Shown: piece by piece, positions 47,322-58,596 of the stretch
Position numbering within the stretch: the first letter of the stretch is position 1
Layout: every line of letters begins with the position of its first letter
Assembly: GCA_027563935.2 (NCBI GenBank)
Contig: CM050446.2
Coordinates: forward strand, 127,426,499-127,490,498
Source: Costus lasius
Lineage: Eukaryota; Streptophyta; Magnoliopsida; Zingiberales; Costaceae
Direction: 5' to 3'
Length of the DNA: 64,000 nt
Translations under genes and position numbers: made by a program
The notes under the pieces: model-generated
Seen by the model: the letters and a program-made list of their open reading frames with translations, nothing else
Database searches by the model: none
Told to the model about the DNA's origin: nothing

Positions 47322-47444
47322 GGTTGGTTCGGTTAATCGGTGAAAAAATTTTCTCAACATAAATTTATAAGGTAAAAACTGACCGTGAACCGAACCGATC
47401 CATTCAGTTAACTGCTCGTTCGGTTAACTGCCCTAACATGAATT

Positions 47445-49296
47445 CATGACATTGGAGGAAAATGGTCACTCAGTGGACTAAGTACTCGGCAGATTTTTAG
47501 CGCTTAGCTAAGATGTTTCCGAACATGGTGCATATAGTGGTTTCTTGATCAGAGCATTTTATTCATGGGCTGGATCCCCATATTCAGCAGGGAACCAACC
47601 CAGCACCTCCCGAGGATTTCCAAGCGGTAGTTTATATGGCCCGGCGATCCAAAAAGTATGAGACGGCGATTGATTAGAAGCACCGTAAAGGCAAGGCACC
47701 AGCTCTAAGTCATCCTAGAGAGTATGGGTTTTTTGCCAGTAGGAGCCCTCCTATGCAGAGGATTGGATCCCAATCGATTCAAGAAAGTCGAAAGTCTTGG
47801 GCCCCAGGGTCCATTTCTATGAGGACTGTTAAGTCGCCACCTCCAAGTGTTGGGTCGTCACCTAACCCTAGAGCGTGCTATTAGTGTGGGGAGATTGGTC
47901 ATATTTTCCAAGACTGTCTACTCTAGTATGTTCAGTGCCATTATTGCCATGAGATGAGACATTATAGGAAGAACTATGCCATTATTGCCATGAGATGAGA
48001 CATTATAGGAAGAACTATCCACGCAGGGGAAAATAACCTCAAATTATCTCTGGTTCACAGAGGTCTGCACAACATGCTAGACGAGGACAGCCTCGACCTC
48101 CTCACCATGGATATATATTATTGCCTCCACATGGCAAGCAAGCGCAGGTTCCCACGAGTGGTCAAACGTGTGCCTTATCTGAGCAGGACGAACAACATGG
48201 GACGGGCTCCGTTCTGTGAGGTATCATTTTAGTTTATGATGTTCCTACTTGTTTATTTATTAATTAATACTAGTAGCTTGCACTCGTTTATTTCGTATTC
48301 ATTCATAAAGAAATTGGGATTAAAACCTACTTTATCCCCATATGATATGATGGTTTATGTACCATTCGATGGTATGTTACGATCGTACTTGGAGATACAA
48401 CAATACCCTTTGAACTTTGGTGATCTGGTTATCTACTCAAATATGATGTACTAGATTTCTCATATTTTGAGATTATACTCAGTATAAACTGGCTTTCTAT
48501 TAACCATGTAGTAGTTGACTGTTATCACTACATAGTGGTGTTCAGACTTCATGGGTCGACCATGTATACATTTACTAGAGTATCCAGTCAGATTGCCCCT
48601 ATGATCTCTGCACTCCAAGCAAGAAGGCTAATCAACAGTGGATGTCAAGGGTATCTGATATCGATTATTGGCGTAGGGATCAATCTCTAATCGCTATTGA
48701 ACGCGTGCCGATTGTCAGGAAATTCCCTAACGTGTTTCCTGAATAATTACTTGGACTACCACCAGGAAAAGCTATTGACTTTACAATTGAACTCCAACCC
48801 GGCACAACACCTATCTCTAAAGCCCCATATAGAATGGTGCCTCATTAACTAGAGGAATTAAAAGGACAATTACAGGAGCTTCTTGATAAAAGATTTATCA
48901 GACCTAGTGCATCTCCCTGGGGTGCTCCTATCCTTTTTGTGAACAAGAAGGATAGCTCATTTCGGCTATATGTAGATTACAGAAAGTTGAATGTTGTGAC
49001 CATAAAAATTAAGTACCCATTGCCGAGGATTGATGACCTATTCGATCAACTCAAGTGTACTTGTGTATATTAAAAGATTGATATAAGATCTAGTTATCAC
49101 CAACTGAGGATCCAGGGAGAAGACGTGTCGAAGACTGCCTTTCGGACATGTTATAGACACTATGAGCTGATGATGCCCTTTGGTCTGACAAATGCACTAG
49201 CAACCTCTATGGACATGATAAACCGGGTATTCATTAATTATTTAAACTGGTTTATGGTGGTCTTCATTGATGATATCTTAATCTACTCTCGCAGTA
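47445..49296 (+). pseudogene. gag 3' part, protease and RT of gypsy element B
   Basis: Gag resumes with a SVD-type segment; a zinc knuckle region at 47872-47917 reads Cys-Tyr-stop-Cys-Gly-Glu-Ile-Gly-His-Ile-Phe-Gln-Asp-Cys. A 40-bp local duplication occurs at 47938-48017 (CATTATTGCCATGAGATGAG twice). Protease traces lie at 48230-48450. RT at 48775-49290 has [39 protein letters not shown] and [11 protein letters not shown]. Stops interrupt it several times. It is cut after the RT active site by Athila-like sequence. Confidence 0.85.
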
Positions 49297-50605
49297 CTGG
49301 GTCTTTGGGAAAAAGTATACGTGTCTTAAGATTTCTGGGCATACAATGAGTTAATCCAAAAGAAAGTAATAGAAGAAAATCGTGATTATAAAGATAAAGC
49401 TAAAGCAGAGAAAAATATATGTTAGAATAAAAATATGAAAATAAAAAAAATATATCTAGTCTATAAATTTTATGATTAAATCAATATTGTTTAGCCTCAT
49501 CCCTAGAAACGGCACTAAAAACTTGATGATGTCGCAAGTGCACGGCTTTATTAAAGTAATAAAATAAGATCATTCCCACGAGAATCTAATAGTCAACTAC
49601 CAATTTCACATTCAGTCTAGCATTTCACGTTTAATATATAGCTAGACGATCTGGAAGATGTTTTAATCAAAAACTTCAAGAAGAATTAAGAATAAAAGCG
49701 AGTGTTTTAAGTAGAAAACTAAATGAAGAAATTTAGGACTAGGGTTTCACCACATTGACGATCTAGAATTTATATAAAAATAAATCTAAGCGAAAAAAAT
49801 CATTGCATAGAAAGGGATTTATCCGCGTATACAAATTGTCTCCTCTTAGAGCGCAATCCTGTGCTTAATCACAATAATTCCCTACTCTCGTGGCAATTAT
49901 TGTAATTAAGCCCCTTAAGTTCTATAATAAATCATAAAAAATCCTTCAAGTGAATTCAATCTACTATCGTGATTGAAAACACAAGTTTGAAAAGAATTGT
50001 TTCAATATCACAATTCACCTCTCAGTTCATCTCGTTAAGTCTACAGGTATAAGAACTTGGCTAGAGTAAATATACGATTTAAAACACAATTTCAATTAAA
50101 TCAACACAAAAGATTTCTCAATCAAAGATAATAATTATAAATCAATTCATCAAAACATAAATGAGCTATTTCTAAGTCCCAAAATAAGAGTTAAGCTAGC
50201 ATGTTTGTGAAGAATGCATGTAATCTCTCGATTTTGACATGAAAAACAAAAATAAATTAAAAGGAAATACTAGAAGATTAAGAATCATTCTTCTCTTTGA
50301 TTAGGTGATGAAGGTCGAATGAATTCTTCCCTTTTCTCATGATCCCTGCTATAGAAATCACCTAGAACTTTGTTTTCCACCCTAGCCGCTGCCTCTGCAA
50401 AATTCATCCCAAAAGTCCCCCTAATTCGGTCCAAAACCTTTCTTTTCATAGTCTAATCCCTTTGGAACCCTTTTAGGAAGGTTCTCTTGAGATATCACTA
50501 AATTTTAACTTAATTTCAGGCAGAATCCGGTGAAAACTCAAGTTTAGCAGCAATATTCATGACCTGTGAGTGGACTCACAGCCACGTCTGTGAACGTTTC
50601 AGCAT
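49297..50605 (-). mobile_element. Athila-like element fragment: leader, primer site and LTR, older copy
   Basis: On the minus strand the LTR runs from about 50605 (cut) to 49524, then a degraded tRNA-Asp primer site (49500-49517, 13 of 18 matches, all mismatches transitions or C/A) and about 200 bp of leader. Phrases such as GGATTTATCCGCGTATACA and CCCTACTCTCGTGG align with the LTR at 7207-8767, so these are relatives. The U3 edge at 50560-50605 again has CTCACAGCCACGTCTGTGAA. Confidence 0.8.
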
Positions 50606-50606
50606 A

Positions 50607-51475
50607 TAATTCTAAGTTAGGAGAGGCCTCTTATATATTGGGCGTGAGGATCTACAGGGATAGATCCATGAAGCTCCTAGTTTTGAGTTATAGTACTTAC
50701 ATCAATAAGGTACTAGAGAGGTTTCACTTGGAAAATTCTAAGAAATGTTACCTTCCAATACGGGATGGCATAACTCTCTCTAAGAGCCAGTGTCCTTTAA
50801 CACACACTGAGAGAGAGGACACAAGTTTAGTCCCTTATGATTTGGCAGTATGTTCGATCATGTATATGATGTTGTGTACTAGACTAGATATGACTTATGT
50901 TGTGAGCATAAATACTGAATAGCTAAGAAGAACATCCTAAAGTATCTAAGAAAGACTAAGGATCTGTTCTTCGTCTATGGTGAACAAGAAGAGTTGAGTG
51001 TATCCCACTGATGCTTTATTCCAATCTAAGCCAGATGACTTTAGAGCACAGTCTGACTATGTGTTTTTATTGAATAGAGGTGTTATATGCTAGAAAAGCT
51101 TCAAGCAATTCACCATAGCTGATTTTATAATCGAGGCAGAGTATGTTGTAGCTTCTGAGGCAGTCAAAAAAGCGGTTTGGATAAGGAAGTTAATCACTGA
51201 ACTTCAAGTGATTCCAAGTACTGTGGATCCCATTAAACTCTATTATGATAACAATGGAGCGATCGCACGGGCCAAGAAACCAAGGTCTCACTAGAAATCT
51301 AAACACATACTTAGGTGCTTCCACCTAATCCAGGATATTATTAAAAGAGGTGATGTCAAGATATACGGAGTCAACACAGAGAATAATCTAGCAGATCTAT
51401 TGACCAAGACTTTGGCCTAGCAAAAGTATGATGGGCATGGTATAGATATAGGGTTGAGCTTTCTCAACAACTAGG
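50607..51475 (+). pseudogene. RT end and RNase H of a second copia copy ('element D')
   Basis: Starts abruptly with LGEASYILGVRIYRD, the sequence following the RT active site in element C, and continues through SKSQCPLTHTERED, then RNase H segments AEYVVASEAVKKAVWIRKL and KHILRCFHLIQDI with many stops. It is clearly older than element C. Everything upstream is replaced by the Athila-like LTR. Confidence 0.85.
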
Positions 51476-51495
51476 TCTTAGTATAAGTGGAAAAT

Positions 51496-53090
51496 TATTA
51501 GTGTTTATGCCCTAGGACTATTTGTTGGTCCGAATTTTGTATTACATTCACATTGATATTTTTATATATCATGGCATTGTCCTTGTTATGCTTTTGATAT
51601 GTTTGCGATTGAGTATATCTACATAATAATATCCCTAGAGTTTGATTTTATCTAGTCTCAAAGTTTGTCCCCGGTCGAGTGCTATAGTGGATAAGGGACA
51701 GCTATGGTGTACGTGAGACTGGTATATGTGTTGGTTGAGCATGGGGTGCTAACATAGGCATATGGGTATATCAGGGTGGATATACTAAACCGACTTTCTG
51801 TGAGGATTAACTTAGTGTCACAAGTTAATCTCACGGTACCAGAGGTATATTTTTCCTTTAACTTGAGATAGTTGACATCTCTATATGGTAAATGGTATAT
51901 TTTAATACAACCTAATGCTTTGTCATAGAAGGGGTAAAAACGGTTATTATTGGGTGTATCATAAGTCATATGGGAGGTTCAACTAACCAAGATAAGGGAT
52001 TTGCCCCTTAAATGGAAGCTTGATATTCATAGGCCCCATATGGATCCATGGCTAAAAGTATATGGTTATACCCAGGTGAAAGCCTGATTTAGTCATGACC
52101 ATTAGATTGGGTTAAATAAGTATGACACACTTGTTCAATCAAGATATCAATTTGGCAAAGAGACTATAGTGCATAGATACTTTATTACAGCATAGGGGAT
52201 GTCGATGAAGTCAGTCATTTCGATGACTTGGATAGTAGTGATGTATTGCTATATGCCACTCACTGCTTATGATGATCGTCAGATATCACTGCCAATGTCT
52301 AAAAAACCTACAAGGTCGCACATCTAGATACTCGAGATCTCATATTGATCAGGTAGCCTATGAATTAAATCATGTTGTAATTTGAGTCCATTTGGGAGTG
52401 GTGTCAGCTATGATGAGAGAGAGAGATTTTATTTATGTCATGGTTGACCACTAGTGGACCACAGTTGACCTAGGTGATCAACATGTGTCAAACAAAGGTC
52501 TAAGCACGAGTAAAATTGGCACCTATGGCTACTTAGGCAAATGAAGTTGATTTTGGGCAAGATAATTCTTCTCTTTGCTCTAAAAGGCTAAGCGCAATTT
52601 CTTAATTGAGTAAATTAATATTTACTTTCATTTACTTAAATAATAATCCCAAAATAACTCTATAATTTATTATTATATATAGAGAGTTATTTTGGGCGAT
52701 AGAGGTTGATTTTTACACCCTTGCTCTTGCCCTAGCCCAAACTTCCTTGTTGCCGCCCCTCCTCTCTTGGTGGCGTCAAAGCTTGGAGTTGGCAAGACAA
52801 GGCCCTTGTGTTAACGAGAACTCAAAGACAAATGTCAAGTTGGCACAAGTGGTAGAATTAATTTTTCCTTGGTGCTTCTTCTCTTTATCTTGGCGCTTCT
52901 TCCCATCATCTTAGTGTAACTATTGTTGGCACAAGCAAGAGTGAAGGTTTCTCCCTTAGCGTGGATCTCTGCTCCTGAGGCTAGCACTAGGCATAGAGGC
53001 AGAGGGATCTCAAGGAGCCCATGTGCATGCGATTGCAAAGGACAACGCTCTTTTACACATCTCAGAGTCATCATTGACATCTCTAAGCAC
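51496..53090 (+). repeat. 3' LTR of copia element D, decayed
   Basis: TATTAGTGTTTATGCCCTAG aligns with the LTR start of element C; the rest follows it with many changes, including the GGCTAGCACTAGGCATAGAG segment near the end. The last ~50 bp and any target duplication are not recognisable. Confidence 0.8.
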
Positions 53091-53244
53091 GCTAAAAAGG
53101 ATTAAGGATGAAAGAATAAGGAACAAAAATGAGATGAAGGATTAGTGATCAAAGATCAAGAATCGTTGATAAATAATTAAGGATAAAGAATTGAGACACA
53201 AATATCAAGGATTTATGTTATTTGATCAAGGATTATAAATCAAA
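53091..53244. other. A-rich simple sequence
   Basis: Built of AAGGATTAAGGAT/ATCAAGGATT-like phrases; no gene. Confidence 0.5.
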
Positions 53245-53530
53245 GTGATGTCAGAAGACCCCATCCTAGCCAAAGAAATTTTTGCTCATCACGGCCATGA
53301 TCAAGATCACGGCCTACCTGTGAAGTGTTTTGTGGAGTTCGATAAATGTGCGAAAAGACATCACGGCTGTAACCAAAATCACGGTCTACCCGTGAAGTGT
53401 TCTATGGAGTTCAAGAAATGCATAGAAAGACATCACGGCTGTAACCAAGATCACGACCTATCTGTGAAGTCTTATATGGATTATATAAGACTTGGAGACT
53501 TTTCATCACAGACGTGATGAACATCATGGC
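53245..53530 (+). repeat. 72-bp repeats with CACGGC(C/T)GT motifs
   Basis: CATCACGGC recurs at 53287, 53359 and 53431 (72-bp spacing). Each unit carries a second ATCACGG(C/T)CTACC/TGTGAAGT phrase. The period is a multiple of three, so a His/Gly/Cys-rich 90-codon frame stays open; I regard that as a by-product. The motif belongs to the theme seen in Athila U3 regions. Confidence 0.7.
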
Positions 53531-54589
53531 CTGCCTATGATGACCCCTGAAGAAGATTAAGGTCGTAATCGTAATTATGATCATGGCTAGACTATAAAGT
53601 CCTCCCACCAGAGCACTAGAGATGAGTCCTTCGGATGCAAACCGCATCATAGCCATAACCTAGATCACGGCCTGATTGTGATGCCATCGAAAGTGCAAAA
53701 ATCAGTATGTCGAGCCGATCACGGCCATAACCAAGATCATGGCCAGGCCATGACGCACCTAGAAGAGTCCAAATAACTAGATTCGAAGGCCCTTCGATCC
53801 TCCCAACGTCCTAGCTTGCCTCCAAAGTGATATATGAGAGTTATCAGCCCTTCTTCCACCCATTCAGCCTAAGTGCTTACTCCCACCAAGGGTTGAAAAA
53901 CCACACCCTAACTGGTACGACAACTAGCTATCAAACTCGACTCAAGAGTCCGCTCACACCAGTATGAATGAGTCCACCATCAGTAGATTTTACTGCTTCG
54001 TCGCAGCCTGCTCGGAGATGGTCCAAGCGGCCCATCGAGCCCAAAGAAGCATAGTCCAAGCGTAGTCCATTCAAGGCTTGGACCAGCACTTTAATTCTCT
54101 ACTATACTTTTTTTTAGCTTTTTAGTTGTTAGGGTGGTTAGAATGTTCTAACTACCTCGTCATATAGTTGTTGTGATCCCTAACCCCCTTAGCTTATAGA
54201 AGAAGTGATGTAAGCTACGGGGTGGGAAGATCTCCTAGACCGACTCTAGGAGGACGTACAAATGATTTGAAAACTCGCGATCAAACACGCAGACTTAACA
54301 CAATCGGATGCGTATATGAGCAACGAATGTTAAAATAGATGTACCAATGCATACAACTATGGAATTTCACTCAAATCAAACTACTAACGGTCGATGTGGA
54401 ACTACAACTGAAGAAGGCGAGGCAGCGAGACTAGGCCAAGGATCACAACACCTTGCCCGTCACTCTAGCATCGCCACACAATGGAGTCGAGGCACCCACC
54501 TCCCTCCACTTTTACACACTTGAGTTACAAGACTCCTCGCAGCTACAGCCTATAGGCCGTGAACGCAGCATGGGCGTGCATTTCTCGTC
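53531..54589. other. Repeat-derived non-coding DNA
   Basis: Further CACGGCC phrases at 53650-53750, then unique-looking sequence without a recognisable gene. Probably LTR or internal non-coding DNA of an unrecognised retroelement. Confidence 0.4.
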
Positions 54590-54925
54590 AAATTCCAGTG
54601 AGCAGAGTCACGACTGTGCGCCAAAGCATGAGCAAGTCGTGAATGCCTCGGCAAAATCCAACACACAAAATCACGGCCGTGAACATGATCACGAGCAGGC
54701 CATGATCTCCTCGGCAAAAATCGAGAAAACTAGTGATTCCGGACATGAACGCGGTCACGATCGTGAACACCATCATGGTCAAGCTGTGAACTCCTCGGCA
54801 AAAAACCAAAATATCGCAGATCCCAGATGTGGACAAAAGCACGGGCATGAACATAATCACGGCCCAGTTGTGAACACCTCGGCACGGGCATGAACGCCAT
54901 CACAGCCAGGCCGTGAACACCCCTA
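54590..54925 (+). repeat. Irregular repeats with CACGGCCGTGAA / CCTCGGCAAAA
   Basis: Four units of about 60-90 bp, each with one or two (T)CACG(G/A)(C/G)CGTGA-type half-palindromes followed by GTGAA(C/T)(N)CCTCGGCA. A His/Asn/Ser-rich frame (54453-54893) spans it, created by the repeat. Compare GTGAAGAGTTCGGCGAGATT at 62167 in the right-hand Athila LTR. Confidence 0.65.
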
Positions 54926-55206
54926 AAGATGTAAAATTGGCCCAAGACCCATTTCGACATACATCATCCTCCGTACCATATTTCTCCATTATAAGAAGAC
55001 CCAAAGGAGCCCAACAAGGTAATAATCCAGCACTCCCAACGCTCGAGTCAACCGTCGGACCGATACATGGGAGTGATTAACCCACTCTCGATTCACACCG
55101 AGATCCTCCAGCCCATGGGCCTCACAAATCATCCAACCGAAGTTCCAACCCAAGACATGACACGAAAATGACCTTGAAAACGAAAGCGTGCCCTCTCAGC
55201 CGCCCT

Positions 55207-55785
55207 CTATTCCCTTATATCCTCCAAGGAACTTGAATCTAACAACCCATTTGTATGGAGTTGTTGGATGCGATTCTTGTTTATATGGGCTAATCGACAA
55301 TGCCATAGGAAAGTACCAACTGAACCACTCAGTTTGATCTTTTTATTATTTATGTTACAAATAGAACTATCCATATCCAAGACATATAACCCATTGCACA
55401 GAGTACCCTTCCCATAAAACACGTTTGCAAATGAGAAAGAACAAGAGTTCTCTTTTATTTCAAACTTAAATCCTTTCTTTGCCAAGCAAGGAATGGATAC
55501 AATGTTTTTAGTAAGTGAAGGTACATAATAGCAATGATCTAGTTCTAATAGAAGTCCAGAAGGCAGGGAGAGAGTCAAAACTCCTACAGCAACAGCAGCA
55601 ACTTGTGCCCTGTTTCCAACCCGTAGGTCAATCTCTCCAGGCTGCACCGATCTACTTTTCTTGAGCCCCTGTATATTTGTACAAATATGAGCTCTACATG
55701 CGGTATCCAATACCCATGACATAGAAGTAGAAAAGTTGACTTCAGTAACATAAATATATGAGCTAGAAGCTAAAGAAAGAGCTGC
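55207..55785 (-). pseudogene. Third copia fragment: protease and pre-integrase region
   Basis: On the minus strand it begins inside the protease (SWVLDTACRAHICTN) and continues through the flap, HCYYVPSLTKNIVSIPCL, KGFKFEIKENSC, the MDSSICNINNKK segment and the integrase zinc start HCRLAHINKNRIQQLH, ending at LLDSSSLE. It is very close to element C at 42080-42560 and keeps an open frame where C does not. It has no LTR at either end and is joined to the pararetrovirus through a 24-bp filler, so it may have arrived with it or been copied during repair. Confidence 0.9.
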
Positions 55786-55809
55786 AAATCTCAAGTGCAA
55801 CTTGCATTT
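55786..55809. other. 24-bp filler matching the viral movement-protein gene
   Basis: The 24 bases at 55786-55809 are the exact reverse complement of 60931-60954 (inside the movement protein region), and sit between the copia fragment and the viral leader. Such templated filler is typical of error-prone end joining. Confidence 0.8.
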
Positions 55810-55977
55810 GAGACTTACCCTTACGTCTGTTAGCTTCGGTCTACTACTTCTTTCTTATGCTTGATGAATAGCAACAATTAAACATATATGACACAAAGAG
55901 CTAAAATAAACAAACTCGCTTCTTACTAACTTCAAACAGAAGCACACTTAAAAACTAGAGTCCCAAGAGTTGAAACC

Positions 55978-55992
55978 TGGGCTCTGATACCA
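55978..55992 (-). promoter_or_regulatory. Viral primer site (initiator tRNA-Met)
   Basis: On the minus strand TGGTATCAGAGCCCA, complementary to the initiator tRNA-Met 3' end, directly follows the promoter/leader copy ending at 55993. Caulimovirids start minus-strand synthesis at such a site. Confidence 0.88.
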
Positions 55993-56085
55993 ATTTTACA
56001 CCATAATGAAGAGGACTTGAGAACCTGCCTTCAATACAAGCTATTATAGTCTATTTATAAAAAAGAAACATAAACTATACCTTCT
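55993..56085 (-). promoter_or_regulatory. Viral promoter region, copy 1
   Basis: Minus-strand TATAAATAG at 56059-56051 with about 55 bases before the primer site. It forms an inverted repeat with 56920-57003 (about 90% identical by eye over 84 bp). Confidence 0.75.
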
Positions 56086-56100
56086 TTTCGACAAGAAGCT

Positions 56101-56743
56101 TTGGCATGGCTTCCACAACCAATTTCTGACTCTATTTATGAAATGGCCACTGAACAGACCCTTAATAAACTCATATCTCTTCAAGAAAAGTTGCATTATC
56201 AGGCTGAACAGCTTCTAGGAATTTTTATTATGCAAGAAAGGTATTCGTTATTATACACAATAGTAGTGTATATGGATGAGGTACATCCTCAGGATTATGC
56301 ATTTATCGAAGAACTCTTCAACCACGGCATGATACAGCAACTTTGAATTGGAATTCAATATGCCTCGATTTTTCCCTCAACGATTAAGTGAAGTTGTTTC
56401 TCAAGACAATTTTCGTTGTCTAACTATCCATGCCTCATTACCTCGAATGGTTAATAATCAGTTCCAACCGATTACCAGATACGTCGTCATTCATTTTGAC
56501 CAGATATGGGCACAGGATTTGATAGCTCCCTTTTATACAATGATTTATGACAAAGAGGCATACAATATCAACGTTCATGATAAATCACAATATTATTTTA
56601 ATATTAGTGATGATCTTTTTGATATGGTCTTAGACACTCCATTTACTAAAGTTTGGTTCAGAAATGACTATGATTATGGAGATCAGTATCTTGACCGTTT
56701 TGGCTACTATGTCTCAGACGAAGATGTTTTTGCTGATTATTAA
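56101..56743 (+). pseudogene. Viral ORF of unknown function, inverted relative to the polyprotein
   Basis: Two adjoining open pieces (56101-56346 and 56348-56743) in different frames. The first is helical and Leu/Gln-rich; the second is rich in Tyr, Asp and Phe with segments such as QRLSEVVSQDNFRC. No known domain. It is followed in its own direction by the promoter copy 56920-57003, as a last ORF before the intergenic region would be, so I infer it is the 3' ORF of the virus turned around. No start upstream of 56101 can be trusted because the left side is a junction. Confidence 0.6.
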
Positions 56744-56919
56744 AGTGGTTCTTGCCAGGTTGACAACTGTCTATTCTGTCGTAAAAGGGGATATGAATAT
56801 CTTTTCATATAACTCCACTACAAAAAAGAAAGATTCTCCACTACGAAAAAGAAATTCGTACGAAAAGATGTTTCAGCACGATGAAAAAGAAGATTAGGAT
56901 GTCACGAGTTATGTAATTT

Positions 56920-57003
56920 AGTTTATGTTTCTTTGTTATAAATAGACTAGAATAGCTTGTATTGAAGGTAGGTCCTGAAGTCCTCTTCATTGTGGTTTAA
57001 AAT
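56920..57003 (+). promoter_or_regulatory. Viral promoter region, copy 2 (inverted)
   Basis: Plus-strand TATAAATAG at 56937-56945. Similarity to copy 1 ends at TAAAAT (57003), precisely where copy 1 enters the primer site, so this segment stops at the position of the viral minus-strand discontinuity. Confidence 0.75.
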
Positions 57004-57310
57004 AGGTCATTCGTCTAGAGAAATCATGAAAGCTTCTCGAATCCTGCAAAACACACACATGATTAGTAGCAATAATCTGCGACAACTTATCGGCACCAAC
57101 ATTGTTGGTGCCTTTAATGTGTTCTATGTGAACGTTTACGCCTGTAGTTGTCACATAATCGATGAAATTTACCCATCGATTCCTGGCTAACTTGCTACTT
57201 AAAATGGTTTGGAAAAAGGAAGCTATGGCGTGACAGTCAGTTCGAAGAGTGAACTCAGTTTTATCCAGAATAAAAATTCTGAATTTGTCCAATGTATATA
57301 TACACGCCAT
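56987..57310 (-). pseudogene. Viral RNase H remnant
   Basis: Contains YTLDKFRIFILDKTEFTLRT, then TDCHAIASFF and EHIKGTNNVGADKLSQI, the C-terminal RNase H segments of plant pararetroviruses, where EHIKGxxNxxAD is typical. The true end of the protein is lost: the frame runs into the inverted promoter at 57003. The upstream part to 57620 is frameshifted. Confidence 0.85.
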
Positions 57311-57619
57311 GATTTCTGCGTCAATTGCTGAAATAGCCGTCTTATATTTCCCATAGCAATATCTGGCAATTTTCTCGGTAGCTTAGGGGGCAAACTTAGA
57401 TGCTTTCCATTTGAGTATGCCACCCCCAACCTGTTAAGCTGTCATCTGTCTCAATAATCAAATACGCGGTTGGAGGAGGCAGATCCAACGGGGGCAAACT
57501 TCTCACGATTTGTTTAATTTTTTCGATAGAAGCCCAATCTTGCTTGTTAAAGTGCCTTTCACCAGTCTTAGAGCATTTGTTGTAGAGTGGATTGGTATAT
57601 TGCCCAAATTTGGAATATA

Positions 57620-58469
57620 TTATTTGGCATAATTAAGAATTCTGAGAAAGCGCTGTAATCCTTTAAGAGTTTCGAGTGCTTCACCAGTTATGTCCATAAG
57701 CGATTTGACAATATGGGGTTGTAGCTGAATTTTGCCATTGCCAATTTCAAGACCTAGAAACTCAATCTGAGTTACACCAATTTTCATTTTGCTTTTTGAT
57801 AGAATCAAACCTTTTTCCTCGACCTTGGCAAAGAAGAGCTTGAGGTGTCGAATATGCTCTTTGATATCCTGAGAAAAAAATTAGAATATCATCAATATAG
57901 CAGCAAAGAAATGAGTCAAATTCTCGAAAAATTTCATCCATTTTTGTTTGGAAAATAGACGGTGCGTTTTTTAATCCAAAAGGCATCACCATCCATTCAA
58001 AATGTCCTTGCGGACAAATGAATGCTGTCCACGCAATACTGTCAGCGTCCATTAAAACTTGGTGAAAGTCAGACTTGAGATCAAATTTACTAAAGATATG
58101 TTTATCTTTAATCTTCATTAGTAGGACCTCAATATTAGGAAGACAGTACTGGTCTTTGTAGGTATTATCATTCAACCTTTTATAGTTGCAGACCATCCGT
58201 GACTTTCCACGCACAATTTTCGAGTGCTTGTTGACTATGAAAGCCGTTGTCCTGTGCTTGCTGCGAGACAGCCTGATCAATTTCAGTTCCAGAAGCTCAG
58301 TGATATGCCATTTGAATTCGGCATTCATTTCAATAGTTGGCACAATAGGTTTTTCTTGAATTATAAAATCCGGATTAATGATATCTAAGTGGCAGCGTAC
58401 CAAATCCTTTTTCCAGTGGGACTTTGGATCTATGCCAATATATTGGGCCTTTTCTAGATGGGCCAGCAA
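57620..58469 (-). pseudogene. Viral reverse transcriptase
   Basis: The frame 58469-57762 has the RT segments SRMVCNYKRLNDNT, FSKFDLKSDFHQVLMD, FICPQGHFEWMVMPFGLKNA and the active site CYIDDILIF near 57890. Right after it an A/T run (57875-57885) shifts the frame; the thumb continues in 57808-57620 (IEFLGLEIGNGKIQLQPHIV). The IDD active site and the preceding FEW-VMPFGL are usual for caulimovirids. Inactive because of the shift. Confidence 0.9.
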
Positions 58470-58596
58470 AGGGGCGATTTCTGCTTCATGATCTGTTAGA
58501 TTCCCGAGATTATAAGCACACTAATTCTGAATTTCCAAAGCATTAGCATAATCCAATTCCTCTTCCTCTTGCAAAATATTAATTTGAACTTTTGAA

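Larger units (their letters stand above)
37675..47434. mobile_element. Mutator-like MITE, split by a copia insertion
   Basis: Terminal inverted repeats AGGGC(T/A)GTTAAC bound 37675 and 47434, flanked by a perfect 10-bp duplication AACATGAATT (37665-37674 and 47435-47444). Without the copia the element is about 524 bp and has no coding capacity. Subterminal GGTTAACCGG/CCGAACCGAT motifs are repeated. The long TSD fits Mutator-type transposition. It inserted in the gag of gypsy B. Confidence 0.8.
36000..49296 (+). mobile_element. Decayed Ty3/gypsy element B (Tekay/Del-like), interrupted
   Basis: The 5' LTR end is at about 36966 (...GGGACGCGACA), followed by an initiator-tRNA-Met-like primer site TAGTATCGGAGC (36972-36983, 10 of 12 matches to TGGTATCAGAGC). 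A gag remnant runs from an ATG at 37149. Gag resumes at 47445 after the nested MITE and copia, then a CCHC knuckle, protease and RT up to about 49296, where Athila-like sequence cuts it. The LTR start is not identified; 36000 is a guess. Many stops make it a fossil. Lineage assignment rests on RT character and primer type. Confidence 0.75.

Noticed and set aside
54453..54893. His-rich protein of 146 residues
   Set aside because: It lies over irregular CACGGCCGTGAA repeats; no homology and no gene structure.
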